Assembly: GCF_947507565.1 (NCBI RefSeq)
Contig: NC_089179.1
Span: forward strand, 372,001-436,000
DNA from: Oscarella lobularis
Lineage: Eukaryota > Porifera > Homoscleromorpha > Homosclerophorida > Oscarellidae
DNA length: 64,000 bases
Direction: 5' to 3'
A program made the translations under genes and the position numbers. Shown piece after piece: positions 10,513 through 20,039 of this stretch (position 1 is its first letter; every line of letters starts with the position of its first letter). Below the pieces are notes generated by a model, which was given only the letters and a program-made list of their open reading frames with translations, did no database searches and was not told where the DNA came from.

Positions 10513-11997
10513 TCAGCTAGAGAAGAAAAGTCTTTCATGCTGCTTTCTGATGGAGATTCTGTAGCAATAGGAGATCCGCCCTACCTCCATTCTATTATAG
10601 GCTATTTTCTGTGAACTACTAAAGCAAGTTGGCAAAGGCCCACCCTCCCTACATATATTATTTTCCACTTCGAAACGAACCCGGTCATCAAAGCCAACAG
10701 GCTGAGTCGCCTGCAAAGAAAAATACCTAGGAAGAGAACCAAGTCAAAGAAGGAGAACACACCAGGAAATAAATTTCCACGTTACTTATCATAAAGTATG
10801 CAATCGCTGACGGCCTCGTCGGCGTTATACGTTCCCACTTTGATCTGGTCGAGCAACTGCTCTTGAACGTGTTCGGCGGTGAGCCAGAATTCCAGAAAGC
10901 CAGTATCGCTTTCTCGCTCGAGAAACTGCATGAAATAGCCAAGCATCGTTTCATGATAGAGAACGTCGCGTAGGCTGAATTTTCCGCCGGTTAATACGTC
11001 GATTTGATAGCGACACATGTATTGGCTAGACAAGAAATCTTGATAATATCTAGAAGGAGAAGAATCGATTGGCTGATGTCACGTGGGGAAAATCATTCGC
11101 TTACTTTTTATGAATAAGATCAAAGACTTGATCCTGCGCTTGACGAAAGCAGGCGGGATCAATAAAGCCATCCGATTGACATATACTACTCTCGACTTGC
11201 TGACGAAGATTATTGCCCAGCAGAACAGGATTCCTCGCTTCAAGAGAAAGATACGTCTCATAGACATTGAGTGCATCGGCTCGAGCACCTAAGACGATTA
11301 TCTGACGTCATAAATCCTCATTTTATTCCTCTTACTCTCGCTCTGCTGTCTCTGAGCCAATCCTATGTTATGTCGCTTCGCTTGAAGAACGGCTTCCCGT
11401 CTTCTTTCCGATACGCGTCGCTCGCGACCCAGTCGATCCGTCGTTGCCAAGGCAACCGACGACAAGCCCAATAGTTGACGACGATCGTCGTTTCCGGCGA
11501 CGGTGCGCGCGTTCGCGCGAATTCCTCGCTGCTGATTCGCCGGACTGCCTTGATAGACTTTGAGTCGTTCGGTTGCCGTGACGAAGAAACTCTCGGCGGC
11601 GAGCCAAAATTGCACGATCGTCGCGTTGCCTTCGTTCTCCATGAATTGAATGAAGTAGGGGAGGGCGGCGTTGTCGGTGAGTAGCTCGTAGAGCGTGCAG
11701 TGGAGCTTTGATTTGGACGTTGCACGGCGATTTATGAGCGCGTGGGTCGGTTCTAGTGACGTGGACGCTGTGAGGTGATCGCTCTTTTTCTCCGGGTGCG
11801 GTGAGCGACGCGGTTCGTCTGATTTTGCTGTTTTGGCTTTTCGTTTTGCTTTGGAGTTGGATTCTGGTGTTTTGTGAGACGCGGGTCGTCTCGTAGAGCT
11901 TCCTGAGCTCGTCGCTTCGGAGAAGAGCGGAATTTTCCTCAATTGGGGTCCTCGCTGGTTTTTTGTGCGTCTTACCGAGTTTCTCTCTTGCGTGCAT
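10513..11997 (-). CDS. AKAP10 duplicate (copy B), truncated: RGS domains without the PKA-binding helix
   Basis: Duplicate of AKAP10 exons created by the tandem duplication. The RGS1 half, the linking exon and the RGS2 block are intact and open, with one in-frame 3-bp deletion (the Met in SDCMILYDK is missing, near 10796). The copy breaks at 10570, within the intron after the AYNRME exon. Without a partner exon the frame runs on through the intron and into the antisense-free remnant of the GPCR 3' end, adding about 23 unrelated residues before a stop at 10513. The acidic linker and the C-terminal PKA-anchoring helix are absent. If made, the product would be an RGS-like protein uncoupled from PKA. 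It may instead be a decaying duplicate; the open frames and in-frame deletion argue it is recent or still constrained. Confidence 0.7.
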
Positions 11998-12502
11998 TTT
12001 AGACCATGCTAATAACAGATCGAGAAAGTCTCGAGAAAGCGAAAATGAACTTTAAACGAAGTTGAAATGCAGAAAACGCCCGTCGTGAGGCGTGCGCTAG
12101 CTCTACGCGTCTCGAAGGACGATTCAGATTCGCGCTCGTCGCAGACGGCCTTGGAATTTGCTGGCGACTCGAAGCAGCACGAACTAACGACGAGCGAAGC
12201 CTTCCAGCGCAGCGGTAAACGCGAACGGGGTCCCCTAGCTAGCTCGTTCTCTTTCCATTACCTCTCCTTCGAGGCTCAATTGAAGTTGTCAGCCATTGTT
12301 CATGCCAGAGCCTCGGAATTAATTAACGTAAAGGGAAGGCCTTTGAGACGTTAGTAATTGGGGCCTCCGAGCCCCATCACCAACGAAAAACGAAAACTAG
12401 ATAGGAAACCCCATTTCTTTCTCGCATCACAGCAAACACAGCGTACAAAAAAAGGCACAAGTTACACGGGATGAACAGACAAGTGTCTGCATCAGTAGTC
12501 TA
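11998..12502. other. Spacer: AKAP10-B 5' flank and SRCR-B 3' flank
   Basis: Duplicate of 6703-7208. It carries the same features and no gene that I can support; the equivalent plus-strand open frame is 95 codons here (12067-12354). Confidence 0.6.
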
Positions 12503-15500
12503 CTACTCGCAAACAACACCAGCGTTGTATTGATAACTACGGCAGCTCCAATCGGAAATTCCCCAACCCCGGAAAGAGCAATCTTGTAATTGTTTTTCAT
12601 TTCCATTGCACCGCACTTCGTCCATCCACATTGTAATGGAAGTGCTACCAAACGTTGATCCTGTTGTATACCTTTGAGCCCTTGTAAAACCCAATTGTCG
12701 ACAAACGACGTGGGCGTCATTCAGATCCCAATAGCGTTGACAAACTCTTCCCCACTGGTTGTTGTAATACACTTCAACGCGACCTTCATGGGGGCCAGAC
12801 CCACCAACAAGTCTTATACTTTCTTTGCAGATAACTCCGGCGACGTAACTGGAACTGCTGCATCTTCCTTTTGTCCAGGACGAGAATCGACAGCGCCTAA
12901 GAGTTGCCTCGTCCCCACTACATGTCACGTCATTCATCCACAATAACTGCAGCGCTGTGCCAAAAGTCCCTCTAGTCGCAATGGGACCCTTCACAAAAAT
13001 CCCGAGTTCTCTGCACACGACGTCTGCAGCTTTTGAATCCCAGTTACTGTCACACACGCCTCCCCATGATCCGTTATAGAAAATCTCAACTCGGCCCTCG
13101 CTTGAATGACTGCCGCCAACAAGCCTGATTCGCGATTTGCTGCACACGATTCCCGCGTCTTCGTCGTGAGAACAGCGATGTATCCCCCAACCAGGAAAAC
13201 GGCAGTCCGCAAGGCTGCTCTCTTTTCCTGTACACGCAATTTCTTCCATCCAGATAGGTCCCGTTCCACTTCCATAATACGAGTAACTTCGGTATCTCTT
13301 GGCTGGCCCATAGCCTAATTCCAGACACGCGACAGTAGCATCTTCTATGTCCCAGTTGTCGTCGCAAATTGTACCCCACTGTCCTTTGTGTAGGATCTCA
13401 ATTCGTCCTTCTTCTGGAACGGAGCCTCCAACGAGACGCAGATTAGAAACGCATTCAACAGCAATACTACGACTGGAGGAATGACAACTGTCTTGGGCGC
13501 AGCTGTCCAATTCCGTGTCGTTCTCGTGACACAGAAAGCCTGATGACAATACCTCTTGTGAGGTCTCGATGATCTTTGAGCTCTTTGCTCTGTAATATCC
13601 CAGCTGTTGGCAAGCAACGTCACCAACGTAGGCATTGTGCTTATTCCATGTATTTTCACAAATGGCTTTCCAAGTTCCATTGTGAAGGATTTCAATACTG
13701 CCACTATTTGGAGTACGCCCATCGACGAGGCGAATGTTTTCAGCACACACGACAGTGGCAATGCGATGGTGATTCAAACAGTCGTCTTTTCCCCAGCCAC
13801 CAAACTCACAGTCTGCAAGATTTGGCTCAGTTCCATTGCAGGCCAGCTTGTCCATTAGCACTGTTTCACCTGATAGTTCAGTAGTGTTGTAAGACACGGC
13901 GCGATAGTACCCCAACTGCCGGCAGGCAACATGCGCATCGTTCAAGTCCCAGCCCCGACTGCACAGTCTACCCCAGACGTCTCTATACTTCACCTCAATG
14001 ATTCCTTCATTCGCTCTCATCCCACCAACTAATCGAATGTCTGAAACGCAGGTCACTCCTGCCTGACGACCGCAGTAGCGTTCCTCTTGTACGATAAAAG
14101 AGCAGTCAACAAAATCGGACTCGTCTCCTGTACACTGAATATTTTCTAATGTCGACTGTTCTATTTGTAGATCATCTGGAAACGAAGCGCTGAAATACTC
14201 CTTGGCTTTTTCATATCCAAGCTGCCGGCAGACGACTTGAGCGTCATTCATATCCCAATTATCGTCGCAAACGGCGTGCCAAACACCTCTAAGCAGCACT
14301 TCAACGCGACCCTCTTCAGCTGCAGAGCCTCCTACGAGCCGAGTGCCTTCAGCGAAGCAAGTGATCGCCACGTCGTTTTCATGAGTGCAAACACGTTCGC
14401 GGACACCCCAGCCCGAAAACGTACATTCGTCCAGTCGATTTTCGACGCCTGCGCAGGTGACATTGCTCATCCAAATACTATTGCTGCCCGGCTCAGAAGC
14501 GCGTCCCGTCTGTTTAGCTCCGTGGAATCCCAACTGCCTGCACGCCACGTGCGCGTCACGTAAACCCCAGCCTTTGTCGCATACTGTGCCCCATTCTCCG
14601 TTGCGAAGAACCTCGACTCTACCCTCCTCGGGACGCAGTCCGCCGACAAGTCGAATGTCTCCCGTGCAGACGACACCCACGTCTTGACTGTGATTGCACT
14701 GGTGAATTCCCCATCCGTCGAACGAACACTCGGACAAGTCGAATTCGGTGCCGCTGCAGCGCAAACCGTCCATCCAGATCGCTCCCGAACCCTCGCCGAA
14801 ATGAGCGCCGCTCGTGGCAGCAATTGCACCGCTGTAGCCGCGATTCATCTGACGACAGGCGACAGTGGCGTCGGCGATATCCCAGTCATTGTCGCAAATC
14901 GTTCCCCAGACACCGTTTCGAAGGAGTTCAACTCGACCTTCCCATTCTGTCGAGCCACCGACCAGTCGCATTTGAGGCCCCGCTGCGACTGGATATATGC
15001 ATTCGCCTTTTGGCCCCCTTCGGCCCCGTCTACCCATTGATCCTCTGGGACCTTCTGGTCCTCTCGCACCCTCGTCTCCGCGATCGCCCTTGTCGCCTTT
15101 CGGTCCTTGAAGACCGCTAGGACCTTGTTCTCCCTTCTGCCCGGCAGCGCAGAATTCGCCGGGTTGACAGCGTTTAGCTACTTCCTGCAGAATGTAGGTA
15201 ACAAAACCACTGACGACTGGATCACCAGTAGTATGTCGGGAAAATCGTTTCTTGTTTGAAATGATCTGATCGGGAGGGAGGGGCATCGACTGGGGCATTT
15301 CGTCCCTGATGAGTTGCATCAAGTCGCGGTGGTCACTTTTCAAGAGATTCATCTCAGATTCGAGCTGCTCTTTGCTTTGTTTCAGTTGGTGCAAACTCTG
15401 CTTCATCTCGACGATAGAGACAATGCAGTACACCGTTGCTATTCCAACCACGAGGGATATGAATAGACCCAACCACGAGACAACGTGCAATTGGCGGCAG

Positions 15501-15556
15501 CGGGCGACGTACACACCAGAGTCCTCCTTTCCTTTCATTCGTTTCTTTCTACTCAA
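12503..15556 (-). CDS. Type II membrane protein with coiled coil, collagen-like segment and 8 SRCR domains (copy B)
   Basis: Paralogue of the gene at 7209-10268, 1017 codons, also intronless. The cytosolic tail, membrane anchor and coiled coil are almost identical to copy A. The collagen-like part is intact here: about 16 uninterrupted Gly-X-Y triplets, against about nine in copy A. The eight SRCR domains keep their core cysteines and RLVGG starts, but differ from copy A in clusters: the collagen segment, parts of SRCR 2-7 and the last loop of SRCR 8. The 5' and 3' flanks and spacers are far more alike than these clusters. The intact collagen repeat suggests copy B resembles the ancestral, trimerising form. 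Likely a cell-surface recognition or scavenger receptor; ligand unknown. Confidence 0.87.
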   Translation of the reverse strand: MSRKKRMKGKEDSGVYVARCRQLHVVSWLGLFISLVVGIATVYCIVSIVEMKQSLHQLKQSKEQLESEMNLLKSDHRDLMQLIRDEMPQSMPLPPDQIISNKKRFSRHTTGDPVVSGFVTYILQEVAKRCQPGEFCAAGQKGEQGPSGLQGPKGDKGDRGDEGARGPEGPRGSMGRRGRRGPKGECIYPVAAGPQMRLVGGSTEWEGRVELLRNGVWGTICDNDWDIADATVACRQMNRGYSGAIAATSGAHFGEGSGAIWMDGLRCSGTEFDLSECSFDGWGIHQCNHSQDVGVVCTGDIRLVGGLRPEEGRVEVLRNGEWGTVCDKGWGLRDAHVACRQLGFHGAKQTGRASEPGSNSIWMSNVTCAGVENRLDECTFSGWGVRERVCTHENDVAITCFAEGTRLVGGSAAEEGRVEVLLRGVWHAVCDDNWDMNDAQVVCRQLGYEKAKEYFSASFPDDLQIEQSTLENIQCTGDESDFVDCSFIVQEERYCGRQAGVTCVSDIRLVGGMRANEGIIEVKYRDVWGRLCSRGWDLNDAHVACRQLGYYRAVSYNTTELSGETVLMDKLACNGTEPNLADCEFGGWGKDDCLNHHRIATVVCAENIRLVDGRTPNSGSIEILHNGTWKAICENTWNKHNAYVGDVACQQLGYYRAKSSKIIETSQEVLSSGFLCHENDTELDSCAQDSCHSSSRSIAVECVSNLRLVGGSVPEEGRIEILHKGQWGTICDDNWDIEDATVACLELGYGPAKRYRSYSYYGSGTGPIWMEEIACTGKESSLADCRFPGWGIHRCSHDEDAGIVCSKSRIRLVGGSHSSEGRVEIFYNGSWGGVCDSNWDSKAADVVCRELGIFVKGPIATRGTFGTALQLLWMNDVTCSGDEATLRRCRFSSWTKGRCSSSSYVAGVICKESIRLVGGSGPHEGRVEVYYNNQWGRVCQRYWDLNDAHVVCRQLGFTRAQRYTTGSTFGSTSITMWMDEVRCNGNEKQLQDCSFRGWGISDWSCRSYQYNAGVVCE

Positions 15557-15696
15557 ATGAGTAAAGGAACTCTATTGTGTATAGAAAATTCACGTGATCT
15601 GTGAAAAGAAGAGTTAACGTAATTATGTCACACGACGCCACAAGCTTTTTCTTCACCGCACTGAGCACTTAATCTCCTCCGGACGAGCAGACATCC

Positions 15697-15702
15697 TTTA
15701 TT
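15697..15702 (-). terminator. Poly(A) signal AATAAA for the GPCR-like gene
   Basis: TTTATT on the plus strand, that is AATAAA on the transcribed minus strand, 89 bp downstream of the GPCR stop. The motif is canonical; use is inferred. Confidence 0.5.
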
Positions 15703-15790
15703 TGAAAACGCCTAGATGACGAGCGGTTTGTTATAAAGCATAAACAAAATTAGCAAGGAGTAAGAAAACACAGACACTTGAGTAGCGGAT

Positions 15791-17069
15791 TCAGTCAGAT
15801 TCAGCTAGAGAAGAAAAGTCTTTCATGCTGCTTTCTGATGGAGATTCTGTAGCAATAAGGCGCTCTTCATCGTCGGTGATGTCTTGTATTAGAACAGGTC
15901 TATTAAGTTTAAACAAAATTATCCTTTTCAATTTTTTGACTGTCTTGCAGAACGGTGCTGAGGCCAACGTGAATGTAAGAGGGTTACATAATGCTACGAT
16001 GGCCAGCGGAAGCAATTTCTCAAAATAGGTCACGGACGTAAATAACGTTATAGTGAAAGCAACCCAACCAAAGAGAGTGACAACGGCAATTGCAATTAGA
16101 CGAAAACCAAGTCTTCCCAAACGATTTGAAACAACGGATGCTCTCGATCGTCTCAGTTTATCTGCTATCGTAATGTAAATTCCTGCCGCTAATCCAACAA
16201 GAAGAACGTCAATCCCAAACGCAATCCCCGCAATTTCTTCAGCTACAGAGGATAGCCTATTATCAATCGTTTCATTAGTTATGCCACTATTTTGAAAGAA
16301 TGCAATTGAGATCATGTCACTCAGAAACGAAGTGATTGGAATGCAGTTTTGAAGCATCACAGAAGAAAATGTAGAATTTGTTAAAATCAGATCATTAGTC
16401 AAATTTTCTTGAGCATAGAGTGGCTGGGGCTTCACAACGTAAAACGAAGCAATAGATTCAGTGTTGTAATCTGGAAATATTGTTGCTCCTACTCCAATCC
16501 CAAGAGCAACAGTCCATCCAATAAAAAGAAAAACAATTACGCATGTTTGTGTTACGCAGCAGCAGACTCTTGCTCCAAACACCACGTTTGCGTAGTAGAA
16601 AGCAATAGTACCAGTAATCATGCCAGAAAGGAGTGAGTATACTCGTACTTTCCATTACTCCGGATATGTAGCACAGTGACGTCATGATCTTGACGTCGTT
16701 TGGTGAACCTAGAGCCGAGCAAGACCAGTTGTACAGATAGAAAAAAATAACCAGTTGGATTCCAAGTAGGAGATCCGCAGCGGCCAAATTTACGACGAGT
16801 AGAGAAGGGATGCTGTTGCGCTCTTCTCTGCGTCTCTTGCAACGCCAGATCATGACAGTCAGGTTACCCGTAATGATAAGCAAGCAAAATACAAACAAAA
16901 GAGCGCTTTCTGCAGCAGAGAGCTTCACAAGGAGCATCGAGGCGAAAAAATCTCGGTTCTGGCCGACTTCGGCAACCACTTTTTTTGCGTCATCACACAG
17001 CAGATCAACATCATCATCATAGTAGTACACGTAAGCAGCAGAGGGTGCAGTAGAGCCATTGTCAGACAT
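15791..17069 (-). CDS. Rhodopsin-class (class A) GPCR-like gene with a break in frame in TM3
   Basis: Seven hydrophobic helices can be followed on the minus strand. TM1 (LLFVFCLLIITGNLTVM) has the GN pair, TM2 carries LAAADLL, the conserved Cys before TM3 is in SLCYISG, TM4 ends near FIGW, the second extracellular loop has N-glycosylation sites NLTN and NSTF, TM6 contains FGWVAFT, and TM7 has NPLTF in place of NPxxY. The DRY position reads AFY. The first part (17069 to about 16645) and the second part (about 16650 to 15791) are in different frames. The switch falls in TM3 around 16640-16655, and the two frames join smoothly as ...ESTSI / YSLLSGM.... No GT..AG intron fits there, so this is a 1-base indel: a real mutation (pseudogene) or an assembly error. 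Receptor class beyond class A-like is not identifiable. Confidence 0.7.
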
Positions 17070-17110
17070 TTTTCGATCGTTTTCGATTTGCGCATGTGCG
17101 AATTTTAGAA
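17070..17110. promoter_or_regulatory. 41-bp divergent promoter between the GPCR-like gene and TPST
   Basis: The start codons of the minus-strand GPCR-like gene (17069) and the plus-strand TPST gene (17111) face away from each other with 41 bp between them. The two 5' untranslated regions must overlap or be nearly absent, and transcription is probably driven by one shared element. No TATA box is seen. Confidence 0.55.
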
Positions 17111-18139
17111 ATGCTTTCGCTGCGCTTCGTGGCATTCCTCCTCCTCGCGCTGTGTGTGTGGCTCACAACAACTATGTGGTTGTTCGCCTTTCCTGCCTTC
17201 ACGCGCTGCAGCGACGCGAATCGCATCTATCCCCGAGCAGCAAGCGCACTAGAAGCAGCGGCGGCAGCAGCAATTCGACACAATCTAACCGTAACACGCG
17301 ACTCTCCTCTCATATTCGTCGGCGGCGTTCCGCGCAGCGGCACGACGCTTCTTCGCGTGATGCTAGACGCGCATCCGGACGTACGCTGCGGCGAAGAAAC
17401 GCGAATCATACCGCGTCTCCTCTTCATGAAGGCACGCTGGTTCGCCGACGCGCGCGAACGCGATCGTCTAAACAGCGCCGGCGTGTCGGAAAACGTCGTC
17501 GACGACGCACTGGCCGCTTTTCTCTTAGAAGTAATCGCGAAACACGGCGAACCGGCGCGTCGCCTGTGCAACAAGGATCCGCTCGCCTTGAAATCGATCG
17601 ACTACTTGAGTCGCGTCTTTCCTAATGCGAAGTTCGTCATGATGTATCGGGACGGTCGCGCCGTCGCGAATTCTATTGTCACGCGAAAGGTTCGAATACA
17701 GGGCGTCAATGTCGACTCGTTCGCGAGTGCGCTCGAGTTTTGGAATCGGGCTGGGACGACGATGAATGATTTGTGTCGAAAAAAGCCAACCGTCTGCTAT
17801 CCGCTTCGCTACGAGGATTTGGTTATTTATCCCAAGAGGGAGATGATTCGTCTGTTGGAGTTCTTGGATGTGCGATGGAACGATACGGTTTTGCATCACG
17901 AGAAGTCGATTGGGCAGCGAGGAGGAGCGTCCTTGTCCAAGTGCGTACTGTACTCACTGCACATCAATTCATTTTGATTATTATCTCTCTGCAGATTGGA
18001 GCCCTCATTTACTCAAGTGCAAGAGCCTGTTCATACGCGTGCTGTTAATAGTTGGCGAGATTCAGTACCGAAGGGTATGACTGAAGCTCAAATGATATAC
18101 ATAGCTCCGTTGTTGAAGACCTTAGGTTACGTTTTCTAG
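17111..18139 (+). CDS. TPST: Protein-tyrosine sulfotransferase
   Basis: Golgi enzyme that transfers sulfate from PAPS to tyrosines of secreted and membrane proteins. Two exons, 17111-17940 and 17995-18139, give 324 codons, close to vertebrate TPST. An N-terminal signal anchor (FLLLALCVWLTTTMWLF) sets type II topology. The 5'-phosphosulfate loop VPRSGTTLLR, the CGEETR segment with the catalytic Glu, the CNKDPLALKS motif and the MYRDGR motif that binds the 3'-phosphate are all present, as is the LHHEKSIG block. The first ATG in frame is 17111; ATG at 17094 is followed by a stop. A copy of the last ~98 codons occurs at 23177-23524. Natural substrates probably include extracellular receptor or matrix proteins; none is identifiable here. 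Confidence 0.93.
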
Positions 18140-18351
18140 AAGTGAGTAAGCCCAAAGCAACTTTACGTTTTGAAAAATAGCCTTTGTATAATATAATAAA
18201 AAATTTATGACGTCACTGTACGTACATAGATAGAGATATCTATGATGCCATCGCGTAAGCGGTGGGAGGCTGCGCATAAAAGTTCAAATTGCTTATACGT
18301 TTATACGGGACAAGAACCTGATCGTGACCTTTCGTGACCTCGTGACCGACC
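18140..18351. promoter_or_regulatory. TPST 3' flank and promoter of the heptad-repeat gene copy 1
   Basis: The stretch includes a TGACGTCA palindrome (CRE-type) at about 18209. The segment from about 18195 to 18280, including a gtaagcggtgggaggct block, is a reverse-complement relative of 19325-19392 inside an interspersed repeat. The promoter of the downstream gene therefore appears to derive from the end of that repeat. The corresponding promoter of copy 2 is at about 24274-24425. Confidence 0.5.
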
Positions 18352-19218
18352 ATGCTTTTCGTCCGAATCAACTTTTTCATCGCATCTTGGGCCGTCGCGC
18401 TGCGGTTTCTGCCTCGAAGAAGCGGGAGCATTGCGATTCACCACCGTCGCCAGCTGACGACGTCCTGCGATCTCGACAAGTTGAATCGAGATGCGGCGAA
18501 CGCTATACGGCAATATCTGAATACTCATCCTTCGACTTTGACGAAGGAAAGCCACGAATTCCTGGAGGGAGTGGCAGATGAACTCATCGTTGCGGGTCCC
18601 CGAAGCAAGGAGGAGTTATCCGTGCTCGTCGGTAGTCTGTCACGAACCGTCGTATGGAATTTTAAAGAAATTGCAATCCTTAGAAATCAACCGGATGTCC
18701 TGAGCTACAGACTAAGCGCGTTGGAAAAAAAATTTGAGATACAAGGAAAAAAATTTGAGATACGAGAAAAAAAATTTGAGATACGAGAAAAAAAATTTGA
18801 GATACGAGAAAGAAAATTTGAGATACGAGAAAAAAAATTTGAGATACAAGAATCAATCTGGTCAATTGGGCAAGGCGCCCTGGACCTGGAAGAGAGAATA
18901 CGGATGAACCTTTTTTTGGGGAAGAAACCCAAAGGGTACAAAAAACTCACATTGCATGCCCTGAAAACTGGCCCAACGTTTCTTGAGGCGTCAGAAAGTG
19001 AAGAAATCGTGGCCAGGTGGAATGATCTAAGGCACACCATAGGATGGGAAGATGAGGATTTTGAGCACCATGAAAGCGTCAAAGATATAAGAGGGGCTCA
19101 AGCTCATCAGCCATTTGTCCTTAAAAAGGCTGAAAAAGGATTGATTCATTTACGTGAGGATATCCAGATTTCGGCCAAAAGAGTAATTGAATTGTTGAAG
19201 ATAACTGAGAACATTTGA
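18352..19218 (+). CDS. Uncharacterised heptad-repeat protein, copy 1
   Basis: Intronless, 288 codons; I do not recognise the family. The N-terminus (about 40 residues) is rich in Arg and hydrophobics and lacks acidic residues until DLDK, which resembles a mitochondrial presequence or signal anchor. A helical region follows, then six tandem copies of a 7-residue unit (KKFEIRE with small variants) at about 18727-18852, encoded by a 21-bp minisatellite. The conserved C-terminal half contains the RWNDLRHTIGWEDEDFEHHE segment and ends LLKITENI. A second intact copy is at 24426 and a broken one at 25521. The unit is heptad-length, but Phe and Ile sit two residues apart, so a standard a/d coiled coil is not certain. 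Function unknown. Confidence 0.75.
   Translation: MLFVRINFFIASWAVALRFLPRRSGSIAIHHRRQLTTSCDLDKLNRDAANAIRQYLNTHPSTLTKESHEFLEGVADELIVAGPRSKEELSVLVGSLSRTVVWNFKEIAILRNQPDVLSYRLSALEKKFEIQGKKFEIREKKFEIREKKFEIRERKFEIREKKFEIQESIWSIGQGALDLEERIRMNLFLGKKPKGYKKLTLHALKTGPTFLEASESEEIVARWNDLRHTIGWEDEDFEHHESVKDIRGAQAHQPFVLKKAEKGLIHLREDIQISAKRVIELLKITENI
18727..18852 (+). repeat. Coding minisatellite, 6 x 21 bp
   Basis: Six tandem 21-bp units (aaatttgagatacgagaaaaa type) encode KKFEIRE repeats in the gene at 18352. Units differ by one or two bases. The orthologous array of copy 2 (about 24799-24981) is longer and mixes 21-bp and 12-bp units. Confidence 0.9.
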
Positions 19219-19287
19219 GAGACGTTATTATTATTGAGTTCTTTATGATGATCAGAGATTACCGATGAGTTTTTTTTCTGCTAGTAA

Positions 19288-19882
19288 CTAGAGAATGATG
19301 GCCGGTGTTCACTGTGTTGCCATCATGCAGAGCCTCCCACCACTTACCGTACGCGAGTGCATTACATAGTGTGACGTCATAAATTTTTATGTTGCCACAT
19401 ATTCACGTAGTCATCACTGCCCTTAGCACCTACATCTCAGTCGGGCTGAGACCTACCTACAAACTGTACATACGTACATAATTGCAATGTTTTTCTAATT
19501 AGGCGCTTTTCTGACGTACTGTATTTCATAATTTGCTCCGTATTTGAAGACATATGCATGTGTACGGGTCATATTTCCTGTTACCCGTACACGCGTACAT
19601 ACCCACCCACATACTGTACATGAATGGATACTTTTGATTGTGACGTCAGAGCGTGACAATCAAAACTGCAGTTTCGGTTTCTCAGCGCATTTATAACACG
19701 GAAAATAGCACAGATCAATTGGAAACAGGGGTTTCTAAACGTTTTTTCCGTTTATGAAAGAAAAAACGCTTTTGTCGCGCCGTAAATCGCCTTTTTTGGG
19801 GCACCGTTTTGGGCCCTATTTCGCTCATGCGCTATACGAAAAAACGGGTTTTTAAGTTACGTCACAATGCCGAGCGTGACGA

Positions 19883-19945
<63 letters not shown>

Positions 19946-20039
19946 TACATACAGACACTTCCGGCCCTAAGATCACGTTTGAAAGAGCCTCCCTCCGTCG
20001 TTATACGGGCTCCACCCGTACAACTGTGGTGGTCGGCTC
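19288..20039 (+). mobile_element. Interspersed repeat, ~0.75 kb, forward copy
   Basis: Starts ctagagaatgatggcc and ends ggtggtcggctc. A second copy lies in reverse orientation at 23578-24273 and stops at the same two ends, which shows this is a discrete element. No obvious terminal inverted repeat and no coding capacity; possibly a non-autonomous transposable element. It carries a GACA microsatellite (19885-19944), absent from the other copy, and TGACGTCA-type motifs. Confidence 0.72.
19885..19944 (+). repeat. (GACA)n microsatellite
   Basis: About 15 uninterrupted GACA units inside the interspersed repeat. The reverse copy at 23578-24273 has only a few TATG-type units at this site. Confidence 0.95.

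Larger units (their letters stand above)
5272..10569. repeat. Tandem duplication unit A (5.3 kb)
   Basis: Left copy of a direct tandem duplication. It begins inside the AKAP10 intron that follows the exon ending in AYNRME (sequence ggagattcgcc at 5272) and ends at 10569 after gcaata. It contains most AKAP10 exons, the whole SRCR gene copy A, its upstream region, and 64 bp that correspond to the extreme 3' end of the GPCR coding sequence now found at 15791. The right copy runs 10570-15857. Over the AKAP10 exons and flanks the copies differ only at scattered bases and small indels, which indicates a recent event. Confidence 0.93.
10570..15857. repeat. Tandem duplication unit B (5.3 kb)
   Basis: Right copy of the direct tandem duplication described for 5272-10569. 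The junction at 10569/10570 joins gcaata (which continues at 15858 into the intact GPCR coding sequence) to ggagatccgcc (which continues unit A at 5272). Only one base is shared at the join, so the event looks like end joining rather than recombination between long repeats. Confidence 0.93.

Noticed and set aside
16618-16842. Short minus-strand open frames in the GPCR TM2-TM3 region
   Set aside because: They are alternative frames of the GPCR exon; TM helices and motifs follow the two frames described, not these.
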